Below, one piece after another: positions 1-7,224 of a DNA stretch of 51,267 nucleotides; the stretch's first letter is position 1; every line of letters starts with the position of its first letter. The notes beneath the pieces were generated by a model. The model was not told the DNA's origin, ran no database searches, and saw only the letters and a list, made by a program, of their open reading frames with translations. The translations under genes were made by a program, and so were the position numbers. Origin of the DNA: an uncultured Clostridia bacterium (lineage in GTDB: Bacteria > Bacillota > Clostridia > Christensenellales > CAG-917); NCBI GenBank assembly GCA_934233745.1, contig CAKQGN010000009.1, forward strand, positions 5,001 through 56,267, read 5' to 3'.

Positions 1-815
1 ACTATGAGAAGATTTTTTTCAACGTCTTTGCCGAGAACAAACCACCTTTCTCCCGTGCCGTCTACGCTTCCGCCGATACCCAATCCTCTGCGCTGTCCGA
101 GCGTGTAGAAATATACGCCGTGATGTCTGCCGACCACCTTGCCGTCCTGCGTGACAATGTCGCCGTCTTTCATCGGAATGTATTGAGAGAGGAATTGTCT
201 GAAATTGCGCTCGCCGATAAAGCAAATGCCCGTGCTGTCCTTTTTCTTTGCAACCGGGATGTCGAATCTGAGCGCAAGCTCTCTCACCTCGGGTTTTGTC
301 AAATCGCCGAGCGGAAACATCACGTCGCGCAGTTGGTGCGACGACACCTGATTGAGAAAATATGTCTGGTCCTTGTTGTCGTCCTTTGCGCGAAGCAAAT
401 AATGCATATCGCCGTCGTGGCGGATTCTGCAATAATGCCCCGTTGCAACATAGTCCGCTCCGAGTTCGCGAGCAAAATCGGCAAACGGCCCGAATTTCAC
501 TTCACGGTTGCAAAGCACGTCGGGATTCGGTGTTCTGCCTTTCTTGTACTCGTCCACAAAGAGCTTGAATACGTTGTTCATATACTGCTCGGAAAAATCC
601 ACCGAATAATACGGGATACCGATTTTGTCACAAACATACTGCACGTCCGTCCAGTCCTGTTCGCCCGTGCAACATCCGCTTTGGTCGGTTTCTTTCCAGT
701 TGGACATATAAAGTCCGACAACGTCAAAACCCTGCTCCTTCAAAAGAGCAGCCGCAACCGCACTATCCACGCCGCCGGACATACCGACGACCACACGTTT
801 TTTCTTTTCGTCCAT
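1..815 (-). CDS. mnmA: tRNA-specific 2-thiouridylase MnmA (3' part beyond window)
   Basis: MnmA thiolates U34 of tRNAs for Lys, Glu and Gln in the cytoplasm, using ATP and a persulfide relay. The reverse strand reads from ATG at 815 with no stop to base 1, so about 271 of roughly 360 residues are visible. Near residue 10 is the PP-loop GMSGGVDS. The two expected active-site cysteines are present: Cys102 in LCNREVKF and Cys198 in STGICFIGER. The family-typical GHYCRI and GLGIGG stretches also lie in order. The frame is intact and the C-terminal barrel lies off the left edge. Recognition as MnmA is firm; only the missing end is unknown. Confidence 0.96.
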   Translation of the reverse strand, partial: MDEKKKRVVVGMSGGVDSAVAAALLKEQGFDVVGLYMSNWKETDQSGCCTGEQDWTDVQYVCDKIGIPYYSVDFSEQYMNNVFKLFVDEYKKGRTPNPDVLCNREVKFGPFADFARELGADYVATGHYCRIRHDGDMHYLLRAKDDNKDQTYFLNQVSSHQLRDVMFPLGDLTKPEVRELALRFDIPVAKKKDSTGICFIGERNFRQFLSQYIPMKDGDIVTQDGKVVGRHHGVYFYTLGQRRGLGIGGSVDGTGERWFVLGKDVEKNLLI

Positions 816-856
816 ACGGACATTTTATCATCTCGCCGTCGGTATGTAAAGCGGTG

Positions 857-1342
857 TTATATTTTTGCCTGTTTAATAACCCATCCCTTATTCTTGACCA
901 GTCCGAAATCATCAACAACTTGTTTTGCATCTTGCATTGTGTCAAACAACATCGCATCGTCTGCATTTGCGCTAGTATCGATTCCGTCGTCGGTTATCTC
1001 GGATGCATATACCTTTTCTTTCGTATTGAAAATTATGTAAACGCTTTTTACGACGTCTTTCGGTTTTGACGATTCATACAATTCTTTCGTAACATGCGTA
1101 GAATCCAAAAAGCAATTAAGCACAATATTTGAAAGCCATGCAACGATAAGGCTAATAACTCCGCTAAACGAGCCAAGAAACAGAAGCAAAGCTCCGTATA
1201 ATGTCGAAAAACGCACCCACAAAATTACACCGCCAACAACGCTACCGACAATTTCCGCAATCGAAAATATTTTTAATAAAATATAGAAAAATTCCACTAT
1301 TGTTGCCGACATTTCTAAATCTTCAAAATGTTTGTTGTTCAT
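857..1342 (-). CDS. Small two-helix membrane protein, function unknown
   Basis: This is a 161-residue protein that I do not recognise. The start at 1342 is chosen because GGAGGATAAC lies directly before it; an open frame continues 19 codons further up but would run through the operator region. Two hydrophobic segments cover roughly residues 15-45 and 55-80 (FYILLKIFSIAEIVGSVVGG, then ALLLFLGSFSGVISLIVAWL). The soluble C-terminal half is acidic and ends in KNKGWVIKQAKI. The gene is divergent from the XRE regulator at 1432, with two operator-like palindromes between, so it is probably the regulated target. A role in stress sensing or toxin-like activity would be a guess. Confidence 0.7.
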   Translation of the reverse strand: MNNKHFEDLEMSATIVEFFYILLKIFSIAEIVGSVVGGVILWVRFSTLYGALLLFLGSFSGVISLIVAWLSNIVLNCFLDSTHVTKELYESSKPKDVVKSVYIIFNTKEKVYASEITDDGIDTSANADDAMLFDTMQDAKQVVDDFGLVKNKGWVIKQAKI

Positions 1343-1362
1343 GTTATCCTCCAACGCTCCGC

Positions 1363-1411
1363 AATATCGGCATACCGATATTTTAATAAATAATATCATT
1401 ATACCGATAAT
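1363..1411. promoter_or_regulatory. Two operator-like 20-bp palindromes between divergent genes
   Basis: AATATCGGCATACCGATATT at 1363-1382 is an 8-bp perfect inverted repeat around a 4-nt spacer. AATATCATTATACCGATAAT at 1392-1411 matches it at 16 of 20 positions. The two centres are 29 bp apart, close to three helical turns. Their place between the XRE gene and the divergent membrane gene suggests cooperative binding and autoregulation by the XRE protein (inference). Confidence 0.6.
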
Positions 1412-1431
1412 ATGTCAATAGGGGTTCTATC

Positions 1432-1641
1432 ATGGAAATTCTTATTGCACAGCGAATCAAAGATTTGATGAAAAGCGAAAAACTCACCCAAATGCAACTT
1501 GCCCGTGCGCTCGGCGTCGGACAGAGTTCGGTGAGTGATTGGATCAACGCAAAGAGCGAACCGAGCATTGAAAACCTTTGGAAACTTGCCGATTTTTTCG
1601 ACGTTAGCGTAGACTATCTCATCGGCAGAAAAGAGATTTGA
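1432..1641 (+). CDS. XRE-family HTH transcriptional regulator
   Basis: This is a 69-residue single-domain Cro/CI-type repressor. The helix-turn-helix spans about residues 17-40 (TQMQLARALGVGQSSVSDWI), followed by the usual PSIENLWKLADFFDVSVDYLIG end of the HTH_3 domain. It has no sensor or protease domain, so any signal must come through folding, stability or a partner. It faces the small membrane-protein gene across 89 bp holding two similar 20-bp palindromes, the expected layout for a self-regulating repressor controlling both directions. No strong Shine-Dalgarno sequence precedes the ATG (GGGGTTCTATC), so translation may be weak. A rho-independent terminator follows at once, so it is monocistronic. 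Confidence 0.93.
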   Translation: MEILIAQRIKDLMKSEKLTQMQLARALGVGQSSVSDWINAKSEPSIENLWKLADFFDVSVDYLIGRKEI

Positions 1642-1670
1642 AAACAGCACCCGACGGTGCTGTTTTTTTG
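1641..1670 (+). terminator. Rho-independent terminator after XRE gene
   Basis: AACAGCACC at 1643-1651 pairs with GGTGCTGTT at 1656-1664 around CGAC and runs into a T tract. It overlaps the stop codon region of the regulator. Confidence 0.9.
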
Positions 1671-1707
1671 TTGCAAATGACTTTTGCGTATATCAAAATT
1701 TACATTC

Positions 1708-1738
1708 AAAAAGCGGAGCATTTTTTACTCCGCTTTTT
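1708..1738. terminator. Bidirectional terminator
   Basis: AAAAAGCGGAG (1708-1718) and CTCCGCTTTTT (1728-1738) form an 11-bp stem with A and T flanks suited to both directions. It would end the minus-strand zinc-ribbon gene and back up the XRE terminator. Confidence 0.8.
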
Positions 1739-1835
1739 CAAATCACTGTTTTATCTCTAAATTTTTGCTATATAAACGTTCGTTCTGCGCAATACATTGT
1801 TCACTTGCATACGCAACAAACGCCGCGAATTTGCC

Positions 1836-2432
1836 TTATATCAACGTCGATAGAGTCGGAAGAATTGCCGCATACGCTCCTGAACCAAGCCCCAAAATCG
1901 CAAAGAGAATTATGATATAAATTATACTTCCCACAACGCCCAGACATACGGAAACAAGGCAGCCGATGCCTGCGCTGCGTGACCTTGCGGGATGTTCGTC
2001 TTTCCACACAAGCCACAAAATGAAGCCTACGATAGGAAGGAAAAATCCGAGAATGCCCCAGCCGACCGTCCCGCCTTCCTTTGCCGATTGGACTTGCGTT
2101 GACGATGCGCCCAAAACGCCGTTTTGTACATTGCGCCCGTTTGAGGGCAAGGTGTAGTTTGCACCTTGGACAAGGTTGTTGCGATTGGTTGCGCCAACGT
2201 CGGACACCGAGAAAGACGAGGGATTTTCACCTTTGTCAAAGTTGAAAATCGTCTTGACTATGCCGCCGCAATGCGGACATTTTGCAAGCACGCAAATAAG
2301 GTCGCCTTTGAAATCGAACACAATCTCCCAGTCCACTTTCATCTCGCCGCAAAGCGGACAAGTGGAAAACGCATTGTTGATTTTGTTTTCGATGATCAAA
2401 CCCACACCGTCGTAGTATCTTTGAAAATCCAT
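1836..2432 (-). CDS. Zinc-ribbon membrane protein of unknown function
   Basis: This is a 198-residue protein. Four cysteines in two pairs, STCPLCGEMK near residue 24 and AKCPHCGGIV near residue 51, form a likely zinc ribbon. A low-complexity linker follows, and then two hydrophobic helices (GWGILGFFLPIVGFILWLVW around 123-142 and an I/V/L-rich helix around 155-180). The helices flank a short polar loop, KDEHPARSRSAG, a pattern common in Gram-positive zinc-ribbon plus small membrane-domain proteins. GGGAG lies about 7 nt before the ATG. It stands alone on the minus strand, 64 bp downstream of cysteine synthase. No enzymatic residues are evident and the family role is not known to me. Confidence 0.75.
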   Translation of the reverse strand: MDFQRYYDGVGLIIENKINNAFSTCPLCGEMKVDWEIVFDFKGDLICVLAKCPHCGGIVKTIFNFDKGENPSSFSVSDVGATNRNNLVQGANYTLPSNGRNVQNGVLGASSTQVQSAKEGGTVGWGILGFFLPIVGFILWLVWKDEHPARSRSAGIGCLVSVCLGVVGSIIYIIILFAILGLGSGAYAAILPTLSTLI

Positions 2433-2496
2433 AGCATCACTCCCTTTCAGAATATAAAAATCATATCATCTCGGTGCGACGTTCGTCAACCCCGAA

Positions 2497-3390
2497 TCAC
2501 TCATAAAGGCTTTGCGGATATCTGTTGCCGTTGTCGGGAAGGACAACCGCGATGTCGCCCACAACCTGTTTTGTGAGCGTTTGAGCGGCAAAATAAGCCG
2601 CTCCCGACGATATTCCGCACTTGATACCGAACTTGTGCCACAACTCTGCTACTGCACGTATGGCATCCTCATCGGCAACGTCTATAATAATGTCAAGTTT
2701 GCTTACGTCAACGATTGCGGGGACAAAATTTGCACCTATACCCTGAATCTTGTGCGCGCCCGCGTATCCTTTTGTCAAAAGCGGGCTCGCAAGCGGCTCG
2801 ACCGCCACGAGCTTGCAATCTATATTGTTCTGCTCGATATACTTTTTCACGCCCATAGCCGTGCCGCCGCTCCCTACGCCCGCAACGACGTACTTTGCGG
2901 CGGGAACTTGCTTGAATATCTCCGGTGCAGTGGTATAAAAATGCGCCTCAACGCTTGCATAGTTTCCAAACTGATTGGCAAGCCACGCGCCGCCCTCAGC
3001 AATCTCTTTGGCTTTTTTCACCGCACCCGCCATGCCTTCGCTTGCAGGCGTAAGCACGAGTTGTGCGCCGTATGCCGAAATCATATCTCTGCGCTCCTTG
3101 CTCATGCTTTCGGGCATAACCATAACGGCGTTCAGCCCAAGCTCGCGCGCCACGTACGCAAGCCCGATACCCGTGTTTCCGCTCGTCGCCTCGACAATCG
3201 TTCCACCTTCTTTCAAGTCCCCGTTTTGAAGGGCGCGCAACACCATATAAAACGCCGCTCTGTCCTTTACCGAGCCGGCAGGGTTGTTTCCCTCCACCTT
3301 TCCGTATATACGCTCGCCAAGCGACACGATGGGCGTATTTCCAATCTTTTTTGCCAAAATATCGAGTTTTTCTTGCATTTTTGCAACCAT
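2497..3390 (-). CDS. cysK: Cysteine synthase (O-acetylserine sulfhydrylase)
   Basis: This PLP enzyme makes L-cysteine and acetate from O-acetyl-L-serine and sulfide. At 297 residues it is full length. NPAGSVKDRAA near residue 36 carries the PLP-binding lysine; TSGNTGIGLA is the substrate loop; GVGSGGTAMG binds the cofactor phosphate; and GISSGAA and PDNGNRY lie near the end as in CysK/CysM. GAGG precedes the ATG, and a good extended -10 promoter lies about 90 bp upstream. CysM, or a cystathionine beta-synthase-like activity, cannot be excluded by motif alone. No serine acetyltransferase gene is adjacent. Confidence 0.93.
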   Translation of the reverse strand: MVAKMQEKLDILAKKIGNTPIVSLGERIYGKVEGNNPAGSVKDRAAFYMVLRALQNGDLKEGGTIVEATSGNTGIGLAYVARELGLNAVMVMPESMSKERRDMISAYGAQLVLTPASEGMAGAVKKAKEIAEGGAWLANQFGNYASVEAHFYTTAPEIFKQVPAAKYVVAGVGSGGTAMGVKKYIEQNNIDCKLVAVEPLASPLLTKGYAGAHKIQGIGANFVPAIVDVSKLDIIIDVADEDAIRAVAELWHKFGIKCGISSGAAYFAAQTLTKQVVGDIAVVLPDNGNRYPQSLYE

Positions 3391-3480
3391 AAACTGCCTC
3401 TTTTGCCAAATCGCGCTTCAAAAACAAGCAATAGAATCCCCTTTCAGACACGATTCGTCAAAAACTATTCTTATGTAATT

Positions 3481-3509
3481 ATTATATCACCGCATATTTC
3501 ATATGTCAC
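3481..3509 (-). promoter_or_regulatory. Promoter for cysteine synthase
   Basis: On the minus strand GTGACA, a 17-bp spacer and TATAAT with an upstream TG (extended -10) lie about 90 bp before the cysK start. They sit back to back with the tRNA promoter. Confidence 0.7.
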
Positions 3510-3542
3510 CAAAATATTGTGCATGTAATATTTTGCATTATG

Positions 3543-3571
3543 TTTACTATTGCAAATTTGTGTGGTATAAT
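3543..3571 (+). promoter_or_regulatory. Promoter for tRNA-Arg
   Basis: TTTACT, 17 bp, then TATAAT preceded by TGG (extended -10) lie about 40 bp before the tRNA. The stretch strongly resembles the promoter of the M29 aminopeptidase at 39199-39226. Confidence 0.65.
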
Positions 3572-3610
3572 TCATAAAAAGCATGGCAATCCGACACGGC
3601 ATGCCCATAC

Positions 3611-3687
3611 GCACCCATGGCGCAACTGGATAGCGCATCAGATTCCGATTCTGACGGTTGGCGGTTCAAGTCCGCCTGGGTGTACCA
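3611..3687 (+). tRNA. tRNA-Arg (anticodon CCG)
   Basis: The 77-nt sequence folds as a cloverleaf. Acceptor strands GCACCCA and TGGGTGT pair (first pair G-U), the D stem is GCGC/GCGC, and the anticodon stem TCAGA/TCTGA encloses loop TTCCGAT with anticodon CCG. The T stem GGCGG/CCGCC encloses TTCAAGT. CCA is encoded. The last 16 nt recur at 3808-3823, so the gene is a likely integration target. Confidence 0.95.
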
Positions 3688-3691
3688 CTCT

Positions 3692-3719
3692 AACCCCGCA
3701 ACTTATGTTGTGGGGTTTT
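3692..3719 (+). terminator. Terminator after tRNA-Arg
   Basis: AACCCCGCAAC at 3692-3702 pairs with GTTGTGGGGTT at 3707-3717 (one G-U pair), followed by TTC. It directly follows the CCA end. Confidence 0.8.
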
Positions 3720-3734
3720 CGCTTCCCTCATGCG

Positions 3735-3758
3735 TACTTGTACCGATTGCTGACGCGA
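3735..3758 (+). repeat. Left copy of a 24-26 bp repeat bounding the accessory region
   Basis: ACTTGTACCGATTGCTGACGCGA here recurs as ACTTG-AG-TACCGATTGCTGAC-C-GCGA at 22917-22942 (two small insertions, otherwise identical). Both copies follow a tRNA-3'-end-like sequence and a terminator. Confidence 0.5.
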
Positions 3759-3807
3759 TTGGTGCTATGCACAACAATCGCTATTACGCTCGTTCCTCGC
3801 TACAAAC

Positions 3808-3823
3808 CCGCCTGGGTGTACCA
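3808..3823 (+). repeat. Second copy of the tRNA-Arg 3' end (att-like scar)
   Basis: CCGCCTGGGTGTACCA is identical to the last 16 nt of the tRNA (3672-3687), 136 bp downstream, and is again followed by a strong terminator. Such 3'-end duplications mark integration of elements at tRNA genes. Confidence 0.7.
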
Positions 3824-3830
3824 AGCTGGA

Positions 3831-3866
3831 CCCAGTTGAACCCGTAATGGTTTAACTGGGTTTTTT
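3831..3866 (+). terminator. Terminator after duplicated tRNA end
   Basis: CCCAGTTGAACC (3831-3842) pairs with GGTTTAACTGGG (3849-3860), followed by six T. It may be the original terminator of the tRNA gene, displaced by insertion. Confidence 0.85.
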
Positions 3867-4539
3867 AACTATTTATACGGGTTCAAGTCCTGCAAACAAA
3901 CCAAACGAGACTTGACCACATCGCGAGACTTATTGTTTAGAATAAATGAGTTTCGTTCAAAAAAATATTCTTCATAAAAACCGATATATCAAACATTATC
4001 AGCATAGACTTTCCCTACTTTTCCCAAGCCTATGCCGCTTTCTCTATATAGGTGATAAGATCATTATAATTTTACATCATATTACATAATTTATAAATAC
4101 TGTATAACCTCTATAATTTGCCCTTCGTGGTGGTTATCGTCGCATAAGTCAGCGAATATATCAACGGCACGGAAAAAATAGTGGAGAACTGATTTTCTTC
4201 ATAGACGCACAAAAAAGACGAGTTAAAATTATTAGCAAAATAAACAAAAAACCACTGTGTATGAGTCCATCTTGCCTTGCAAAATATCGCTAAAACCAGC
4301 AATTTTCTTACATTTTGTAGTTTTTTAAGAAATATTTTGCGTTCAAATCGATTGTTTTTTTGGTATTATTTGAGAAAATTTTCATATTTTCAAATAACTT
4401 TAACACCAAAATAATACCAATTTAATACCAGTTTGCATAATCGCATATCTATTTCAAAGCTTTCATCGCAGTATATCTAATAACTGATAGTTATAAATCA
4501 AGTAATACTGTGATAAGTCAAGATACACTATATATTTGT
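3867..4539. other. AT-rich non-coding stretch
   Basis: I see no convincing gene. It holds a T-loop-like GGTTCAAGTCC near 3880, the left 68-bp repeat copy (4114-4181), and a 12-bp inverted repeat TTGGTATTATTT / AAATAATACCAA (4360-4371 and 4409-4420) without a U tract. One minus-strand frame is open through the 68-bp repeat but has no start. Confidence 0.6.
4114..4181. repeat. Left 68-bp direct repeat flanking RloAB
   Basis: The stretch is the same as 6721-6787 except for one substitution (T/G near the left end) and one extra A in a run. In the minus strand both copies keep the frame FFRAVDIFADLCDDNHH open, with conservative Glu/Asp replacement after it, as if they derive from the end of a gene. 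Confidence 0.85.
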
Positions 4540-5220
4540 TTAGATAAACTTGTCTTTTATTGAACTTGGCAAATACTCTGCAAGAGTCAACACTAACTCA
4601 TATACTTTTGTTGCAGGAGCAGATTTTGATGGTGTGCAATCTGAGAAACTCTCCATGCGTTTTTTTGCCCAAGTTATTGCCTGCTTTGGATTACCATATT
4701 TCAACAAGATATCAAATAATTCCTTGTTATTTTTTTTATATTTATCTAATCCAATGTCGGAAAATTTATTATTTAAATACTTTATATAGTCGGTCCTATG
4801 ATTATTTGCTATGTAATAATCAAAATGTAATATGAACCAATATTCTACGCATTGATTAGACCAAGCAGCATAGTATTTATTTTTATCTTTTTTACGCAAA
4901 CTTGTCAACTTTTGTTCTGCTGAATTAAAGTCGTCTTCAGGAAAGTCATCTTTATCATAGACACACCATATACTTGCTCCTTCTATATTGTTTTTCTCCG
5001 CGTATTCTTGAGCATCGTTAACCACGCATAACGTACTTTTGCCAACGCCGATAGGGGCAACAGAAACGCTATTTTTATAGATGGGATTCTTTTTGATCTC
5101 ATTTGCAAATTCTTGAAAGTATTGTGGTTCTGTTTTTTCTCCTTCGCAAAAAATGTAAATCTTTTCAGCAGGTTTATAACAATCAATATTGCGAGGTCTT
5201 TTCCTGTTTTGAGAAGTCAT
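4540..5220 (-). CDS. rloB: RloB family protein (AbiLii-like, Toprim-like)
   Basis: This 226-residue protein is the second gene of an RloA/RloB pair. IFCEGEKTEPQYF near residue 23 provides the conserved Glu26 and Glu31, and WCVYDKDDF near residue 85 supplies Asp89 and Asp91, the acidic pattern of Toprim-fold nucleases. SNQCVEYWFILHF near 118 matches the RloB family signature. Its ATG directly abuts the rloA stop codon, so the two are translationally coupled. In Lactococcus AbiL and related systems such a protein with a partner AAA ATPase aborts phage infection; the target here is unknown. The pair lies between 67-68 bp direct repeats and is much richer in A+T than the chromosome around it. Confidence 0.85.
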   Translation of the reverse strand: MTSQNRKRPRNIDCYKPAEKIYIFCEGEKTEPQYFQEFANEIKKNPIYKNSVSVAPIGVGKSTLCVVNDAQEYAEKNNIEGASIWCVYDKDDFPEDDFNSAEQKLTSLRKKDKNKYYAAWSNQCVEYWFILHFDYYIANNHRTDYIKYLNNKFSDIGLDKYKKNNKELFDILLKYGNPKQAITWAKKRMESFSDCTPSKSAPATKVYELVLTLAEYLPSSIKDKFI

Positions 5221-6429
5221 TTATATTTCCTCCCAATTAATAATCTTCTTTAAATATGGATCCGCTCCATATTTACCCTCTAAATATCTTTTACTATATT
5301 TTCCATCTTTACGTTCAGTAGCCCCTGCCATTTTAATTTCGACCAATGAGTATAGCATGGAATTCTGTTCGTCTCCTTTGGCCGTAAACCAAATTTCATC
5401 CCTTCTAAGAATAGAGTTATCCATTAGAGACAAGTCATGAGAAGTGAAGATTAGTTGCGCATTTTTTTTGTTAATTTCGCTATCAGTAAATAGTTTTACA
5501 ATATATTTTAACAACACAGGATGCATCTTTGCGTCTAACTCATCAATCATAAGAGTTGCACCCGTCTTTAATGAATCAACAATATAATGCAAAATCCCAA
5601 ACAATTTTATTGTTCCGCTTGATTCTTCAGTTAAATTTAAGTCGTACGTATCAGAATTAACCTCATGTTGCGTGAATACTTCAATTTTTTTATTTTTATC
5701 TTCTACTCTATAATTAGAAATGTCAATATCCATTTCTTTTAACATTTTTAGAATAATTGGTTTCAAAGGATCATTCACGGTAATTCTTCTTTCTCTAAAA
5801 GGATTGCCATAATTCAAATAATGAATTCCGTTTTCGAACCATTTTATAATGTCTTTTATTGTGGAATTTCTCCTATGTGTAATTCCAAGATAAGACAACA
5901 AAGAAAGGTTGTCAGAGATGTCAGAACAAGTGTATGATTTTAGACTACCTTTCAAGTTAATCTGCCTTTCATTTCGAGAAAAGACGGAAGTATATCTTTT
6001 CCCGTCTAATCTTTTTTTATTTAAGCGCTCATTAATTATTTTGTCTTCTATAAATTCTATATTGTACTGATATTCAGCAATATTTGTCCTAAAAAACAAC
6101 TCATATTGGGTAGGCTTAGATTTATAGTTCGGCCTAAATTTATAAGGGACAATAAGAAAGCTATCATCCATTTTCCCACATTGTTCATTCCCGCAAGAAA
6201 CTGCACAAATCGGTCTCATTATTTTGCAAATTAAAGCAAAAATAGCCTCCAGCACCGTGGATTTTCCAGAACCATTAGGCCCATATATAACGCTTAATGG
6301 CAAAAATTTTTCTTCGTCACCATTTGTTAAAAGGGAATCTTCATGTTCTGAAATATTAGTTGCTTGTAAGTCTAGCGTAAAACTATCTCTAAAACACTTA
6401 TAATTAGAAATTGTAACTTGGCACAACAT
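5221..6429 (-). CDS. rloA: RloA-like AAA/ABC-type ATPase (AbiLi-like)
   Basis: This 402-residue ATPase belongs to the overcoming-lysogenization/SMC-like AAA_15/AAA_21 group. Walker A is VIYGPNGSGKSTVL near residue 47, Walker B is TLMIDELDAKMHP near 293, and LIFTSHDLSLMD near 325 is the switch histidine region. The N-terminal LCQVTISNYKCF strand is typical of the group, and a signature-like ESSGTIKLFG motif comes before Walker B. AAAGGAGATATAATT gives a strong ribosome site. Together with the coupled rloB gene it makes an AbiL-type phage defence unit; it would act as the sensor and licensing ATPase (inference from family). Confidence 0.87.
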   Translation of the reverse strand: MLCQVTISNYKCFRDSFTLDLQATNISEHEDSLLTNGDEEKFLPLSVIYGPNGSGKSTVLEAIFALICKIMRPICAVSCGNEQCGKMDDSFLIVPYKFRPNYKSKPTQYELFFRTNIAEYQYNIEFIEDKIINERLNKKRLDGKRYTSVFSRNERQINLKGSLKSYTCSDISDNLSLLSYLGITHRRNSTIKDIIKWFENGIHYLNYGNPFRERRITVNDPLKPIILKMLKEMDIDISNYRVEDKNKKIEVFTQHEVNSDTYDLNLTEESSGTIKLFGILHYIVDSLKTGATLMIDELDAKMHPVLLKYIVKLFTDSEINKKNAQLIFTSHDLSLMDNSILRRDEIWFTAKGDEQNSMLYSLVEIKMAGATERKDGKYSKRYLEGKYGADPYLKKIINWEEI

Positions 6430-6483
6430 AATTATATCTCCTTTGACTAATTATTCCCCAAATTATGGGGATTATAACTCGAT

Positions 6484-6537
6484 TGTGAGATTTTTTCTCA
6501 CATTCATTATAATAATAGGTTTTAAATAAAAAGTCAA
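6484..6537 (-). promoter_or_regulatory. Promoter and palindromic operator for rloAB
   Basis: On the minus strand TTGACT (6532-6537), 17 bp, then TATTAT (6509-6514). Immediately downstream TGTGAGA-AAAAA-TCTCACA (6484-6502) is a perfect 7-bp inverted repeat covering the start-site region, suited to repressor binding or a leader hairpin. No repressor gene is adjacent. Confidence 0.6.
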
Positions 6538-6720
6538 TAATTTGTGTCATAGATATAAAAAATGAACAAATAAACTAATAGCATGAAAATAGTATAAAAC
6601 GCTGTTTATCTTTTTGTTACTGCTTGTCGGTTGACGTTCAATATGTCTAGGGTTTATTAAATATGCCACATAAAATTTGAGCAATTTACATTGGTTGCGG
6701 AACTTGCTCATGCAATTCTT

Positions 6721-6787
6721 TAATTTGCCCGTCGTGGTGGTTATCGTCGCATAAGTCAGCGAATATATCAACGGCACGGAAAAATAG
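6721..6787. repeat. Right 67-bp direct repeat flanking RloAB
   Basis: Near-identical partner of 4114-4181, in the same orientation. The two copies enclose exactly the RloAB cassette and its promoter. Confidence 0.85.
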
Positions 6788-6802
6788 CGGTAGATGTTTA
6801 GA

Positions 6803-6853
6803 GAGCCATTTTATAGAGTCAGACTCATAGCAGTTTGGCTCTTTTTTATTTTT
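6803..6853 (+). terminator. Terminator before the ArdA operon
   Basis: AGAGCCA (6803-6809) pairs with TGGCTCT (6837-6843), with an inner GAGT/ACTC stem, followed by a T-rich run. Confidence 0.7.
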
Positions 6854-6985
6854 ACACTATTTTTCGCTCAAACGGATTTGGCCGTTGACATATTCCATTG
6901 CAACAGTATTCGCATTTGAAATGTTTCGACTTATGCTCCTTGCCCACTGCCGAACGGCAATATCAAATAAAAAGGAGTTAGAAAA

Positions 6986-7222
6986 ATGATTGAACTCAAC
7001 AAAATTGCATTCATTGATGAAGATGGTTTCGATTTCAATGACGGTGAAAGCCTTATCAGATTTGATACCGTTGCTTATTTCCCTGACAGAAACGAAATCA
7101 TCTATGCAATTACCAACAACGGAAAGATTTCCGTTATCACTTACGACGTGTTTGAAGATGACAAAGGTCATTATATCGAATACGGAAACACGCTTATCAA
7201 GATTTATATCTCGGAGGACTGA
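6986..7222 (+). CDS. Small protein of ArdA operon, unknown
   Basis: This 78-residue acidic protein is not one I recognise. AAAAAGGAGTTAGAAAA places a strong ribosome site before the ATG. The sequence alternates short beta-like stretches (NEIIYAITNNGKISVITYDV) with many Asp and Glu and has no cysteine, signal or membrane segment. It ends 2 nt before the ArdA gene, so the two are almost certainly co-transcribed and coupled. Small acidic proteins beside ArdA on mobile elements are often DNA mimics or accessory antirestriction factors, but nothing in this sequence proves such a role. Confidence 0.75.
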   Translation: MIELNKIAFIDEDGFDFNDGESLIRFDTVAYFPDRNEIIYAITNNGKISVITYDVFEDDKGHYIEYGNTLIKIYISED

Positions 7223-7224
7223 CA

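Larger units (their letters stand above)
6430..6985. other. Non-coding stretch between rloA and the ArdA operon
   Basis: It contains the rloAB promoter, the right 67-bp repeat and a terminator at 6803-6853. A minus-strand frame runs through the repeat (about 54 codons, no start codon) and may be a gene remnant. No gene is called. Confidence 0.6.

Noticed and set aside
4111..4302. 63-codon minus-strand open frame through the left direct repeat
   Set aside because: A different frame is the one conserved between the two repeat copies, and no ribosome site is present.
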